Shown piece after piece: positions 50,680 to 61,734 of a stretch of DNA of 64,000 bases (the stretch's first letter is position 1; every line of letters begins with the position of its first letter). The stretch is taken from positions 7,180,446 through 7,244,445 of the forward strand of contig NC_081338.1 of assembly GCF_022539665.2 (NCBI RefSeq), in the 5' to 3' direction. A program made the position numbers and the translations under genes. Under the pieces are notes generated by a model, which was given only the letters and a program-made list of their open reading frames with translations, searched no databases and was not told the DNA's origin. The stretch comes from Daphnia carinata. Taxonomy: Eukaryota > Arthropoda > Branchiopoda > Diplostraca > Daphniidae.

Positions 50680-53600
50680 ATGGGGAATCAGCTAGCAGGA
50701 ACTGTTCCTACACAGATCCTACCTGTGGAACATTATCTCCAAGATTTATCAGATTTGGAGTATGATTCCAGGTAATTAAAAACGACGAGTATATCTCTTG
50801 GATGTTGCTGAATGCCAGTTAGGAGATGTCATGAAAATATTCATCATTGTTGTTTGTCATAAAAATACTCTCTGCACATGATGAAAACTATAGCATTTGT
50901 TTTGTTAGTTTGGGCAGCACAAGATTCTTCAAAGTTGCTCGAGCAAGACATAAAGGAGCTCTTGTTGTTGTCAAAGTGTTTGTTTTGCATGATCCAACAC
51001 TACCTCTTGTAGAGCACAAGGAAAAGCTGGAGTTTCTTAACCGTGAACTATCACCAAAAAATAATTGCTTGCCATTTGCAAAGCCAGTGGTAATCTCTTC
51101 TTTCTATAGAGTGAAAAGAATAAATCAACATTGATAATTGTTTGGTTTATTAGCTAACAGATAAAGCTGTGTTTTTAATCCGTCAATATGTGAAATCCAA
51201 CAGCTATGATCGTCTAAGTACAAGACCTTTTCTGACATTGTTGGAGAAAAAATGGATTGCATATCAATTACTAAGGGCCCTGAGCTTTTGCCATTCCAGA
51301 GGGGTATGTTCAAATGCGCAGTGCACGTGCTTTTGCAATATTTAAATTCCATCTTTTTTTCTTTCCTTTTTTATTTATTAATTTTTTATTATTTACAGAT
51401 ATGTCATGGAGATATAAAATTAGAAAACATGCTAGTAACTAGCTGGGGTTGGTTGCTTTTGACTGATTTTGCCTCTTTCAAGCCGGCCCTATTGCCAGAA
51501 GATAATCCAGCTGACTTTTCTTACTTTTTCGATACTTCAAGAAGAAGGACTTGTTATGTTGCTCCGGAACGGTAAAATTTCATTGCTTTCCGTTTTAATT
51601 CTTTTTTATTTGTTTGCCTATTAAAGCAGACTGTATTCCGTATAATCGTAGATTTCAAATGACTTCAGCTTCTCAGGATGGTTCTGCAGTTCCGATGAGT
51701 CAATCCATGATGGTTGAAACTTTCATTCCTCCTTATCAGTTAACTCCACCAATGGATATTTTCGCGGCAGGGTTGGTCTCCTTTCATGAAAAGATTTATT
51801 GTGTTGACAGCCAAGGGTTCCATATTTAAATGTCTTCAAACAATTCAATAGATGTTCGCTGATAGAGTTGTTTACGGAAGGGCAAGCGCCTTTCGACTTT
51901 GCTCAGTTACTGGCTTATAGATCTCAGGAGATGGGCATGTCCCCAGTCATTGAAAAAATGGAGGATTCCGCTGTCAGAGTAAATATTTAGACATTCATTG
52001 AATTACCTTATTGGTGTTTCTTTCTACAAAACAAACTTCTGTCGTAGGATTTACTGTTAAACATGATACAACTTGCTCCGGAGAAGCGTCTTTCAGCCGA
52101 TGAGTACCAGCAGTGGCAGCGTGGCAACGTTTTTCCAGAATGCTTTTATGGGCCTATTTACGAATACATGCAATCCCTGACTCAACCACAATGGGGCCCC
52201 GCAGATTCAAAAATTGACAAGTATTTTCACTTCTCTTCCCTATTCGTACTCATGACATAACGAGATAATGAATTATCAACTAGGTTACATCGCGATTTAC
52301 CAGAACTGATCGATGATTTGTCATCAACAGAGGGTGGCTTACTTATCATAGCAAATGTTGTGTTGTCTAGTCTCAGGTGGGTTTTTAATTATTAATCTGC
52401 ATATGAATTCAGTTGTATTTCCCTTCCCTTCTCGTTTCTTTTGTAGATCTCTTCAGTATTCATCTTCCAAATTGAAGGCGCTGGCGATATTACACCAGCT
52501 ATGTCCGCACTTGGCGGACGAAATCATTTTAGACAGAATTTTGCCGTACATTGTATGAGCATTTTAACAAAAAACAATTCAGTTCTGGTTAATTAAAAGA
52601 TTTTTACTAATCATAGATGCATATGATGTCCGATGGAAGCAGCCGTGTTCGTAGCTGCGCTTTGAAATTACTAACTGCAAGTCTGTTTCCAGTTAGACGC
52701 CTCCCTCGCAGTGACGCGAATGTCTTCAGCGAGTACATCCTTCCAATAATAACTAGTGTAAGATTATCTTTCATGTTTCAATTCACTTCCTACCCAATAA
52801 AGAAATTTTTTAATCAGTTAGCGCAAGATAGTAGTGGACTTGTACGCTGCACGTTGGCTCAGCATGTGGCAGATTTGGCCGAGATTGCCCTTAAATTTCT
52901 CGAGTTATCGCATTGGCGGGTCGAGGCAAGTGCCACCACTCCAACAAGTGAAATACCTGGTGTTGCCTTGAACTGGTGTAATACCAGTGGTTTTGAAAGC
53001 GAACTTCAAGCATTGCAGGTAATTTGTCTTGCCCCAACTAAGTAACCGGAAATAAGCGCAGGGATTTACATTATCTATAGGACTCGTTCCAGACATTAGT
53101 TTCATCTTTGCTGACAGACTCGGACTCTCAGGTTAGGCGAACCTTACTAGAATTTAGCGTGGCCAAATTGTGCGTGTTTTTTGGACGCCAAAGAGGTAAC
53201 ATCACACTAGTTTATCTGACTACCTAATTTTTCCTTCATTGTTTTTATTGTTACAATAGCAAGTGACGTCATCTTCAGTCATGTCATAACGTTTTTAAAC
53301 GACAAAAACGATCGTCATCTTCGTGGTTCGTTCTTCGACTGTTTGGCGGGAGTAGCCTCCTACATTGGTTGGTGTTGTGCTCCAATCTGTCACCCTCTTC
53401 TGCAGCAAGGTTTGAGTGATGGTGAAGAGTTCGTAGCTCTCAAAGCTGTGGAATCTATGATTGGATTGACACAGTTAGGGCTGTTACCAAAGGCAACCTT
53501 ACTCGCCTTGCTTCATGATGCGGCGTCGTTCCTTTTACACTCCAACAGATGGATTCGCTATGTACTTTTAAACACTGAACCAAATTTTTTTTTTGTATAT

Positions 53601-56352
53601 TTGAATATTTGTTTTATTTTTCCACAGGCTGTTGTTGGTTTCGTTTCTTGTGCTGCTCGTAATTTGAACGCAGTAGACGTTCAGTGCCGCCTAGCAGCTA
53701 TTCTTGATCCCTACTTACGTTATCATGTCGTCCAAATGGATCAAGAGTCTTTGCTTTTGGAAGCACTGCAACCACCGATTTCCCGGGGAATTTGGGACAA
53801 TGTCATTAAATGCAACGACATCCAGCTGCTTCTGTCAACCTTAGCAGAACGACTTGAATCTCGGAAAACGGGCAAAGACTGGATCCCCCATCCAGCCGAA
53901 ATAGGAGGCCCAATCAAAACGGTAAAACCTTTCTGTTTATTTAGTATCTTTTATTTTTTCTTGTATTTATCACTGTTTATATGGACGTTAGTTGTTGCGT
54001 CGCCTGGGTTCGGAAGGCTTGAACTCCGCCACGGAGGAACAGCTCCTACGTATGAAGGAAATCCTCTTTAAATTGCAGCGACATAAATCAATAATGGATC
54101 AAAACAAGTGCACATGGAACGACCAAGGAGTGATTCAGCTGGGCACTGTCAAAAGCCGTTCCGTTGATTTGCACAGTACTGAAATGCTCATGAAAGCCAT
54201 GGTATACTATGCCCAGTTACAGTGTCAGCAACCCGATAGAGCGCCCTCATTCGAAAACAGAGCGCTAGGTGATCATTCACCTGCCTCTTTTGTTCAAATG
54301 AATCCGGTAAGTTACATATTTGTTTGTGTGCATTAAAAGTACTTGTTTATTTGTGTAATTTTAATGCTAGGAATGGCTGCATATGTTTGGACCGCCACCG
54401 GCCAGTCTACCTGATCAGCAGAGAAAGGAATTTGATTCGGCCGAAATCCTGCAGCCAGAAGCGGAATACCGTCCGCTAAGGGTCAACAGTAGCATATTAC
54501 CTTGCAACAGCGAGCTGCAGCGTTTGCTCGCTCGTAGAACGGCGCAAGAACATGTTAGCGCATTGGCCCGTCGTATGGTAGCATCCGGTGTAGAAGCCCG
54601 AGCTTTTTGCGTCAAAGCTCCAAATTGGGTTCCTAAAGGAATTTTGATCGCTCATTTGCATGAACACAAGGCTGCAGTAACCAGGCAATTAATACCCTAT
54701 TGATTTTTAAATTTCCTTTAGATAAATGTGTTGTTTTTCACTCGCGTTTACTAGGCTAGCTGCTATTGGAAACACTTCGTACTTTGCTAGCGGCTCAATG
54801 GATGGTTCCGTCAAAATTTGGGATTGCATCAAGTTCGAAGGCAGAAACGTAGCGAATCGTTCGCGACAAACGTGCACTAGGTTTTGAACTTTAATCAGCC
54901 ATTGATAAATTAGTTAGTAATCAATTTGTTTACTTAGAATGGGAAGCGGAATCACGTCCTTAACGACGGTTCAGTCAGGTGCCTCTCTAGCAAGCGCCTC
55001 AAACAATGGAATGATTCATGTTATGCGGTAATTTAAAAACTAATGACTGCTCTACTTTGTTGTACTGATGTGATATTGTTTGTTTTAGAATTGAAACCGG
55101 TTCTTGTACCACTCGAAGCACATTGGTACATCACAGACAATTGGACCTTAACCAAGAAGGGTCTGTTGTTGATTTGCAGTCACTTGATTATGGTAAAACC
55201 TGTTTTACAATCATGTAATTGAACGTTTTCTTTCGTCTTACTTTATTTTTCGTTTATAGGGAATCAGTCAGTGTTGGTCTATGCCACCCTTATGGGGTCG
55301 ATTGTTGGCTGGGACTTACGTAGTCCTCGCGTAGCGTGGAAATTGGAACACAATTTAAGACACGGTACTTCAGATAAAAAATGTGGATATCGAAGAAGTC
55401 AATAATCATCGAATCTTATGTTTAAAAATATCAATGTAGGAGTCATAACGTCGATGTGTGTTGATCCTAGTCAAAGCTGGTTGGCGATCGGGACAGATAA
55501 TGGCGTTCATATCTGCTGGGATTTACGATTCCGGCTACCAGTTGCATCGTTAAACCACCCGGGCGGATCACGGGTACTTCGCCTCTTGTCCCACCCAACG
55601 CAGCCCTCTTGTTTAGTCTCGGCTGTAAATAACAACAACGAAATATCAATTTGGGACTGGGAGAATCAAAGCCGAACGTTGGCTTTGTGGGCCAGTCCTA
55701 CCCCGCCTCTGTCTTCTTTCCAGGTTTGTTTAGAATTTTACCTGTCGTGGGAAATAGTGAAATACTTTGTTTGACTTCATTGCAGGGATCCTGTCATAAT
55801 TCTTATGGAGCTTTTATCGGTTGTCGAGTTGGTGGTCATAACAAGCCTTTCATCCTGTCTGGCGGATCAGATTTGAGGTTACGGTACTGGGATCTGTTTA
55901 ATCCTGAGCAGTCAACTCTCGTAAGCGGAGGCGCGTACGATGCTGTTAAAAAACAGGATGTCTCCTACGAGTAAGTTCAAACAAAAATCATTGTGCAATT
56001 CCATTTGTGCTGCATTTATGAACGAATTTTTTTCAACTTACCATTCGAAATAATGTGCATTAGTTTGCGACTCGTGGATGGAGTAGAAGTGATCCAGGAA
56101 ACGCAGCAGCCGTGTGCACCTCCAGCAGCAACGCACGGAGTTTATTCCGATGGTTTAGGTTCCAGTCCTGGTTTAGCAGGCCTTCATAATCTGTCAAATA
56201 CGAAAGCATCGCCTCCTTTAGGTATTACTATGACCGACTATAGCCCACCTTCGGGTCATGCGGATGTCATCAGTGATATAACGATGGTACAAGGTTCTCA
56301 ATCATACATCGTTTCAGCCTCAAAAGACGGCGTGGTCAAAGTTTGGAAATGA
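50680..56352 (+). CDS. Vps15: Vps15 / PIK3R4, regulatory protein kinase-like subunit of class III PI3-kinase, complete, 23 exons
   Basis: Predicted 1359 residues, almost the length of human PIK3R4. The scaffold anchors Vps34 (class III PI3-kinase) to endosomes and autophagosomes. Exons: 50680-50771, 50909-51089, 51154-51303, 51399-51571, 51652-51771, 51852-51978, 52048-52220, 52284-52376, 52447-52552, 52617-52757, 52818-53018, 53081-53195, 53260-53561, 53628-53921, 53992-54306, 54371-54684, 54755-54880, 54938-55027, 55089-55192, 55260-55364, 55440-55723, 55786-55970, 56064-56352; phases agree throughout. MGNQLAG at the start is a myristoylation signal. The kinase-like domain (about 30-300) has [10 protein letters not shown] and TDFASF in place of HRD and DFG, as usual in the family. 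HEAT repeats follow (about 340-700), then C-terminal WD40 repeats (about 970-1359; [23 protein letters not shown]). Intron 16 appears to use a GC donor. Confidence 0.97.
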
Positions 56353-56593
56353 AATCATAAAAAAAAATCTTAATCGAATAGCTAGAAAGAAAAAAATTCT
56401 ATCGAAATTTGAGTTGATTTGTTGTTGTTGTGCCGATTTAAGTAAAAAGCCTGTTTCGTGTTGACGTATAATTGTAATCATTCCAAATAGGCACGTAAGG
56501 TAGTAATTCAATATATAAAAAAACGGCCCGGTCATGTACATTTTCACTTGATACTTATATACTCGCTCTTGCTATGTTAATTTGTTGGCATGG

Positions 56594-58424
56594 TTATGTT
56601 GTTTCGTTTTTGTCATGTTCATTGTTCGGTCGACTAATGGCAGTTAGAGGATCGATGCGAAAAATTTTTACATGGCGCGTTGACTTTTGCTTGGGGAGAA
56701 TCGGCGTGAAGACGGCTGTGATGCTGAGCAGTATGTGCGAGCCCAAATCGAAAAGATGTTCCGGAGACCAGAGGAACACAATCATCGGCCGAATAAGCAG
56801 AAGCCACAAGACGATACCAAACAGAATGATCTCCAAGGCGCTCGTAATACCTCGACCGCAACTGCAACTAGAGCATCCTACAAGAACGGGTAAACAAAAT
56901 GATTACAAAAATCCTAACAAGGTCATATAATGAAATTGCATGACATTTTTTTCCTTACCGTTTGTTGCAGTTGCTTTGTCCTGGATAAGTTGTTCGGAGT
57001 ACCGGTAATTTGGCTGCGTAAGAGGCAGACGGTGTTTATTGCGAATGTAGATGAAGCCATTAATAACACAAGTGGGCAAGATGATTATCACGTATTGAAG
57101 AACGTACTGCGTCATCGCCATTCGACAGAGACTATGCCCACAAATGGTAAAGCCTAGAATCGAAGAAAAATGATGAAACATGGAATCCTGGATGCGCATT
57201 GGCGCGTGTGGTACCCACCAACTGTGTATCTTATGCCAGTCGTTAAGGTAGATTTGTCATTCATTCCGAGTAGATCGTCAAGTAAATAGAAATCTTCGTT
57301 TTTGTGTACGGTGGCAGTATCCAGGGAAGTGAGAATGACAAAGTAAGCAAACTGCGGTAAGATCCAGGCCGCCAGCGTGAGGCCCGCAGCTGATTTGGGG
57401 CTGATTGACCTAGGCCCTTGTGTTTTGCTGAGTGAAGCCAATGCAGCCATGGCCAGTAGTACCAAAAGAACAGCATTGGTCATGTAGTTTTGAATCAGGC
57501 AAAAAATCTGCTTGTCGATCAGCAACCACCGACCGTTCAGCATTGAATAGAGGAGAAACGGAATCCAACTAGTAATGTAAACCACCGAACATATTTTGAC
57601 TGAATCGGAGACGTATAGGTAAAGGCAGTGGCATTTGGAGGCTCTTGAAGAACAGCGACGCAAGGCAATGATGTTCACTGCCAAAACTAGGGACACCACA
57701 AAGATACGCAAAAGGCTAAGCAGGAAAACGAAACCTTCTGCGAGAAGGAGCATAGCCGAGCTGTCCATTTCCGTCGGGGCCTAGAACAAGAAAGGTATTT
57801 ATTATTAACTTTATTTGTATTAACTTATGTATTTCGCATAGCGTATCTTACATAGCAGACGTGCTATAAGCTTAAAGTTATGTTTGAAAAAGCAATCAGA
57901 GCGTTTGAAATTCGTCATATATGAACTGAAGTACAAAGTTAGGAAACCGGGAAAACGGGCTGTTCATTTTTGGGCTATCGGTAGGCCTAGATCTTTAAAA
58001 GGGGAATATATTATGCTTGGTTTTCCTTGTAACGCTTTCCTTGATTATAAACGCTAATGAGTTGCAAATTAGGTCCCGAGTTACAATCACGTTTGCCACC
58101 ACATATTTATGACAGCCCCTGTTGCCTACACAATTTTTATTTTCGAAAAACAGTGTCCCCGAGAACCTTTTATTGACGTGAAGCTTGTCCACGATAACTT
58201 CGCGTAAAGATTGCGGCTACTGAAGGGCATTTTGAAACTGAAAAACTAATTGCTATTCGTGAAAGGCTTAAATTCGTCTCTGTTTCATTAAGGTAACTAA
58301 AAAAAGTAGGATTTCTGTTCAGATTGGGGACAAAAATATGAACAGTTTCTCTGCCAAATTTAGAAATAGACTAATATTAAAGCGTGTAAACGTTGCTCAC
58401 CTCGTTGACAGGCAAAGCTTCCAT
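56594..58424 (-). CDS. Divergent seven-transmembrane receptor, 4 coding exons
   Basis: Predicted 354 residues, not assigned to a family. Exons: 58424-58401 (only 24 nt, encoding MEALPVNE), 57780-57219, 57153-56959, 56877-56594; GT-AG, phases agree. Seven hydrophobic segments can be seen: FVFLLSLLRIFVVSLVLAVN; VKICSVVYITSWIPFLLY; NAVLLVLLAMAALASL; AAGLTLAAWILPQFAYFVIL; YVLQYVIIILPTCVINGFIY; ALEIILFGIVLWLLLI; HILLSITAVFTPIL. The short N-terminus precedes TM1, giving a GPCR-like topology. DRY and NPxxY motifs are absent. The phrase INGFIYIRNKHR after TM5 loosely recalls odorant-receptor ends, but this may be chance. If the first exon is wrong, translation could begin at MDSSAML (57768). It is tail-to-tail with Vps15, with 241 nt between the stop codons. 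Confidence 0.75.
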
Positions 58425-60010
58425 CTTAACTGTAATGGTGTTTAATAGTTTTGTGTCTTTTTTTAAATAAGAAACAGGACCGGTTCTTCGTCGAAGGCCC
58501 AAGGTCAATCAGTGCATCGTACTTGATGCTGTGTACAGTGGAGCGATTCGAAGGTCCCACATGCACAAAAGTCTGGAAAACAACCTTGAATGAACTGAAG
58601 TTGGAGTTTAAGTGAACGCAAACTGCAATCTTACCGCAATGTTTTCCTTTGTTCGACAGCGAGTGTTACACCTACAACAACTTGATGCCTTCTGCTGGAA
58701 AATTCCTCAACGTGTCATCACCAAAGGTACGCAATTTAGGTGAACTGATATTTTCGCAATATGTTGAAAAACAGCAGGAAACCAGAGGTTGCCCTCCTAA
58801 ACTCAAAAAGATGTGGGTTTTGAAGCAGTTGTTGTCTGACAGTCTAGCACCTGATGTGGCCGAACCGTGAATGAATGCAACACAAGCACTGGAAAGTCGA
58901 GAACAGAGGTTCTCTCGGCATTGGCCCTCCAGGTACCAATGGCTTTTCATTGGTGGTTGTAGCCCGGAAGAAAAACACAACAAACTGGCCTGAGGCCCTC
59001 TTCAGAAATTTACCTGCGTTAAACGCTGAGACATCAACCGTTTCAGGTAGGTCTCTAAAGTACCGTTCGCATTCAAGTAAAAATACAGCGTGGCAATGGC
59101 CCATGCACATTAGCCGTTAAATCTTAATAGTCTAATTTAAACTATGTCGCTTTTGCGATACGAAAGATTTACTAAAGTTGAAATTTCTAATTTAAAAAAC
59201 GATTTTGGGAAGCGTGGCTAGATGTGTTGCGAGTCTCTGTGTTTTTCTTGTTTCTTTTTCCCCCCCTTTTTCCTCGATAGTTCGTGCATATTTATAAGAG
59301 CTACTGACAGTTTTTTTTTGTTTGGGTTTTTACGCCAACTAGGCTTTATTGGAGACATGCTGGGCGGAGTACCGAGGTTAGTAACCCACATGAACGGATA
59401 TGATACTAGTCAGTCAACGCATATGCAGTTGACTTAGCCAAGCCGTACAAACGATTTATTTTTTTATTCTGGAGGCATCAGTGAACTCCATCGATTTTGA
59501 TTTTTTTTCGGTTCCCGCTACGAATTATTATGCGTTAATTTTTTTTTTCATTCATTACTTTCTGTTGATCATCGATTTTCAACGGAACTATTCCGGTCCA
59601 GCATATTTTTTTTTTTTATTTTAGCTGGAAACTTCGGAAAAAACAACCAAAAATTCCCAAGGCATTGAAAGAGATATGGAACTAAAATGTGTAGCTAATC
59701 CAATGGAGAAACTACAGGGGTTCAAGAAAGGAAGGTCACCAAACAATGAAATTAAGGTTATCGATTTGGAATTAAGCTGAAGAGTTAAAAGAAAGGTCGT
59801 TGTGAACGCCAGCTCATTGTTTTAATCTAACGCGTGGAAGGCCAAAATGTTATAATCTGTGACTAGAAGCATTTTAACATTGAGCGTTTTGACGAAAAAT
59901 AATAATCGGTAGTGTATTTAAGTACAATCAGGGCGCATAAAAATAGATTGTTCTAAATGGGACGCTTTGTTTTACGCGTTCGTAAATTCCTCAGCGACGA
60001 AATTCTTGCA
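58425..60010 (+). other. Unassigned locus, possible small or decayed gene
   Basis: Plus-strand segments look exon-like but do not make one clean model. An ATG at 58639 opens MFSFVRQRVLHLQQLDAFCW before a donor-like GTACGC. A frame around 58870-59050 (TNGFSLVVVARKKNTT) ends at TTTCAG|GTAGGT. A following exon 59342-59373 (GFIGDMLGGVP) and a last exon from 59625 (WKLRKKQPKIPKALKEIW then stop) join in phase. Another frame upstream (GELIFSQYVEKQQETRG) is interrupted by TGA. I do not recognise the product. The segments to 60010 otherwise hold poly-T runs and the 3' flank of the OFD1-like gene. Confidence 0.3.
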
Positions 60011-61109
60011 TCAGGTAAGAGCTAAAGCGTTCTGTTCAGGAGTCTGTCGAGTGACCTTTTGATATTTTTTATCCAAAAATTCAAGGCGGCCGTCAAGGTG
60101 ATTGAGAAAACGGCATGCCTCTTGGATTCTTCTTTGACAAACTGTTCGATTTCGTTTGTTGTGATGCGCTGGTGGTAATTTCAGGAACGTAGCATCTTCT
60201 TCAACAACAACCTCGTTCTTATTCGTGGACAGATATTCAATTTTGTCCTCCGAATGTTGCAACTTTAATTGACATAATTCAAGTGCAGATTGAGATTTAG
60301 CCAACTTTTTCTGTAGTTCTAACATCTCTTCACTCACATCAACAGATACGCGCTGCATGGTTGTAAGATTAGGCTCAGTTTGCGTTTCCACAGGACGCAC
60401 ACATGGAACAGTCTGGATAAGTTGTGTGTTTGTTGTCTTTTGAGCAGCATCTGATGTTTGTGACTGTGCATTCAACAGGAGTTTTTTTGTGTTGCTGCCA
60501 ATATTACATTGACATGATTTACTTTCATATTTCTTGTTGTGCATTTTCTCAAGGCTATCTAATAAATGATTGAGCAAACATGCTTTCTCATCCCGAGTAC
60601 TGTTTGGTGTCATTTTATCACAGTTGCTTACACCTAAAGTTTTCAAAATACCTTCCCATCCAGACACACTATCCAGATTGGTTTGCTGAATGGAGGAACA
60701 TTCACTGGCAAAGACTGATGAGGTGTAAAACATATTATGATGCTTGAGGTATTCGTACACCATAATATTAATAGCATTGTCTTTTGCTGAAAACTGGGCT
60801 TGTTTAGAAGCTGATGCTAATTGAGTTTGCTGAAGTTTTTCAACCATTTTCATTCTGAGAAATGCTTGCAGTTCTCCTAAAATACCCTTTTCCTTAAGCC
60901 TGGAAAAATAAATTGATATTTGGATTGTAAGACAGAGGCCTTTTGAGTGGTGATTGTAATCAAGGGAGTTCCAAACACATACCCTTATAGGCAAAATCTT
61001 AACAAATGTTAAAATTATACCAAACTAGATAGACTTACCAGTCAAATAAAATTAGTTTTAGTTTATCGCGAGGCATGTGTCGGTCTCCTTTGAATGGTTG
61101 GTCACTCAT
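60011..61109 (-). CDS. LisH-domain centrosome/cilium protein, OFD1-like, complete, 2 exons
   Basis: Predicted 319 residues. Exons 61109-61039 (MSDQPFKGDRHMPRDKLKL...FDW) and 60899-60011, joined TG|G in phase. The order is an N-terminal amphipathic helix (LKEKGILGELQAFLRMKMVE), a LisH dimerisation motif (NIMVYEYLKHHNMFYTSSVF, about residues 65-84), then a Ser/Thr/Gln-rich linker and a coiled coil (VSEEMLELQKKLAKSQSALE). This arrangement matches OFD1 and the related FOP/FOPNL proteins, which act at centriolar distal appendages and the base of cilia. At 319 residues it is much shorter than human OFD1 (about 1000), so either it is a reduced orthologue or a FOPNL-type relative. The final codons ALALT-stop are read through normally. 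Head-to-head with the anoctamin gene. Confidence 0.75.
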
Positions 61110-61734
61110 TTTTAATACTAGCCCTAAATCAAAACGAGTTGGAAATTTGGAAGAGATTGTTGTTTTCAACACTTTGCCAGATGCCCACCGGTTTGTGTTT
61201 GTTTTGGTTTCAAGCGCGGTGTAGTGCCGATACCAACCAAATAAGCGCTAGTGTACGTCACCAAAGCTACAAGCCTACAAGCAGCAATTCAGTATTTCCT
61301 TTTTCATTGGCTTTGTTTTCTTCTGGATTCTAACAATGATCGAGTGGAGCTGTAATGGTGCTCGAACAACTTCTTTAAACCTAACAGCTCAAAAACCAGT
61401 AGTAGTTTTTTACTTGGCCATGACTGAGGCAAGTAGTGCTAAATATCAACGACTGATAACTTGATTGAAGGAGTTGGAGATGGCACTGCTAGCGCTTTGC
61501 TTAAGTTAGCTGGCGTAGGCGTACACTTGCCAGGCCTTACTACCTCTAATGCAAAATTGTCAATAACAATGTGGTGTAGGTTGGGATGGTGCGTTGAGTA
61601 ACAGGTGAAAATGTGCAAAGACCCCGGACGTAAAACTTTCTATTTTTAGTTGCTCGAGGTTTCTCGTCTATCCTTGTTCACTTCATTGTGGTATGGTGAA
61701 CCCCTATTTTGTTTGTTTATTATTTTGAAAGGTA
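61110..61734. promoter_or_regulatory. Shared intergenic region between head-to-head OFD1-like and anoctamin genes
   Basis: 625 nt separate the two start codons, so a bidirectional promoter is likely. No TATA box stands out. An acceptor-like TTTTGAAAG lies three nt before the anoctamin ATG, so an upstream noncoding exon may exist. Confidence 0.5.
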
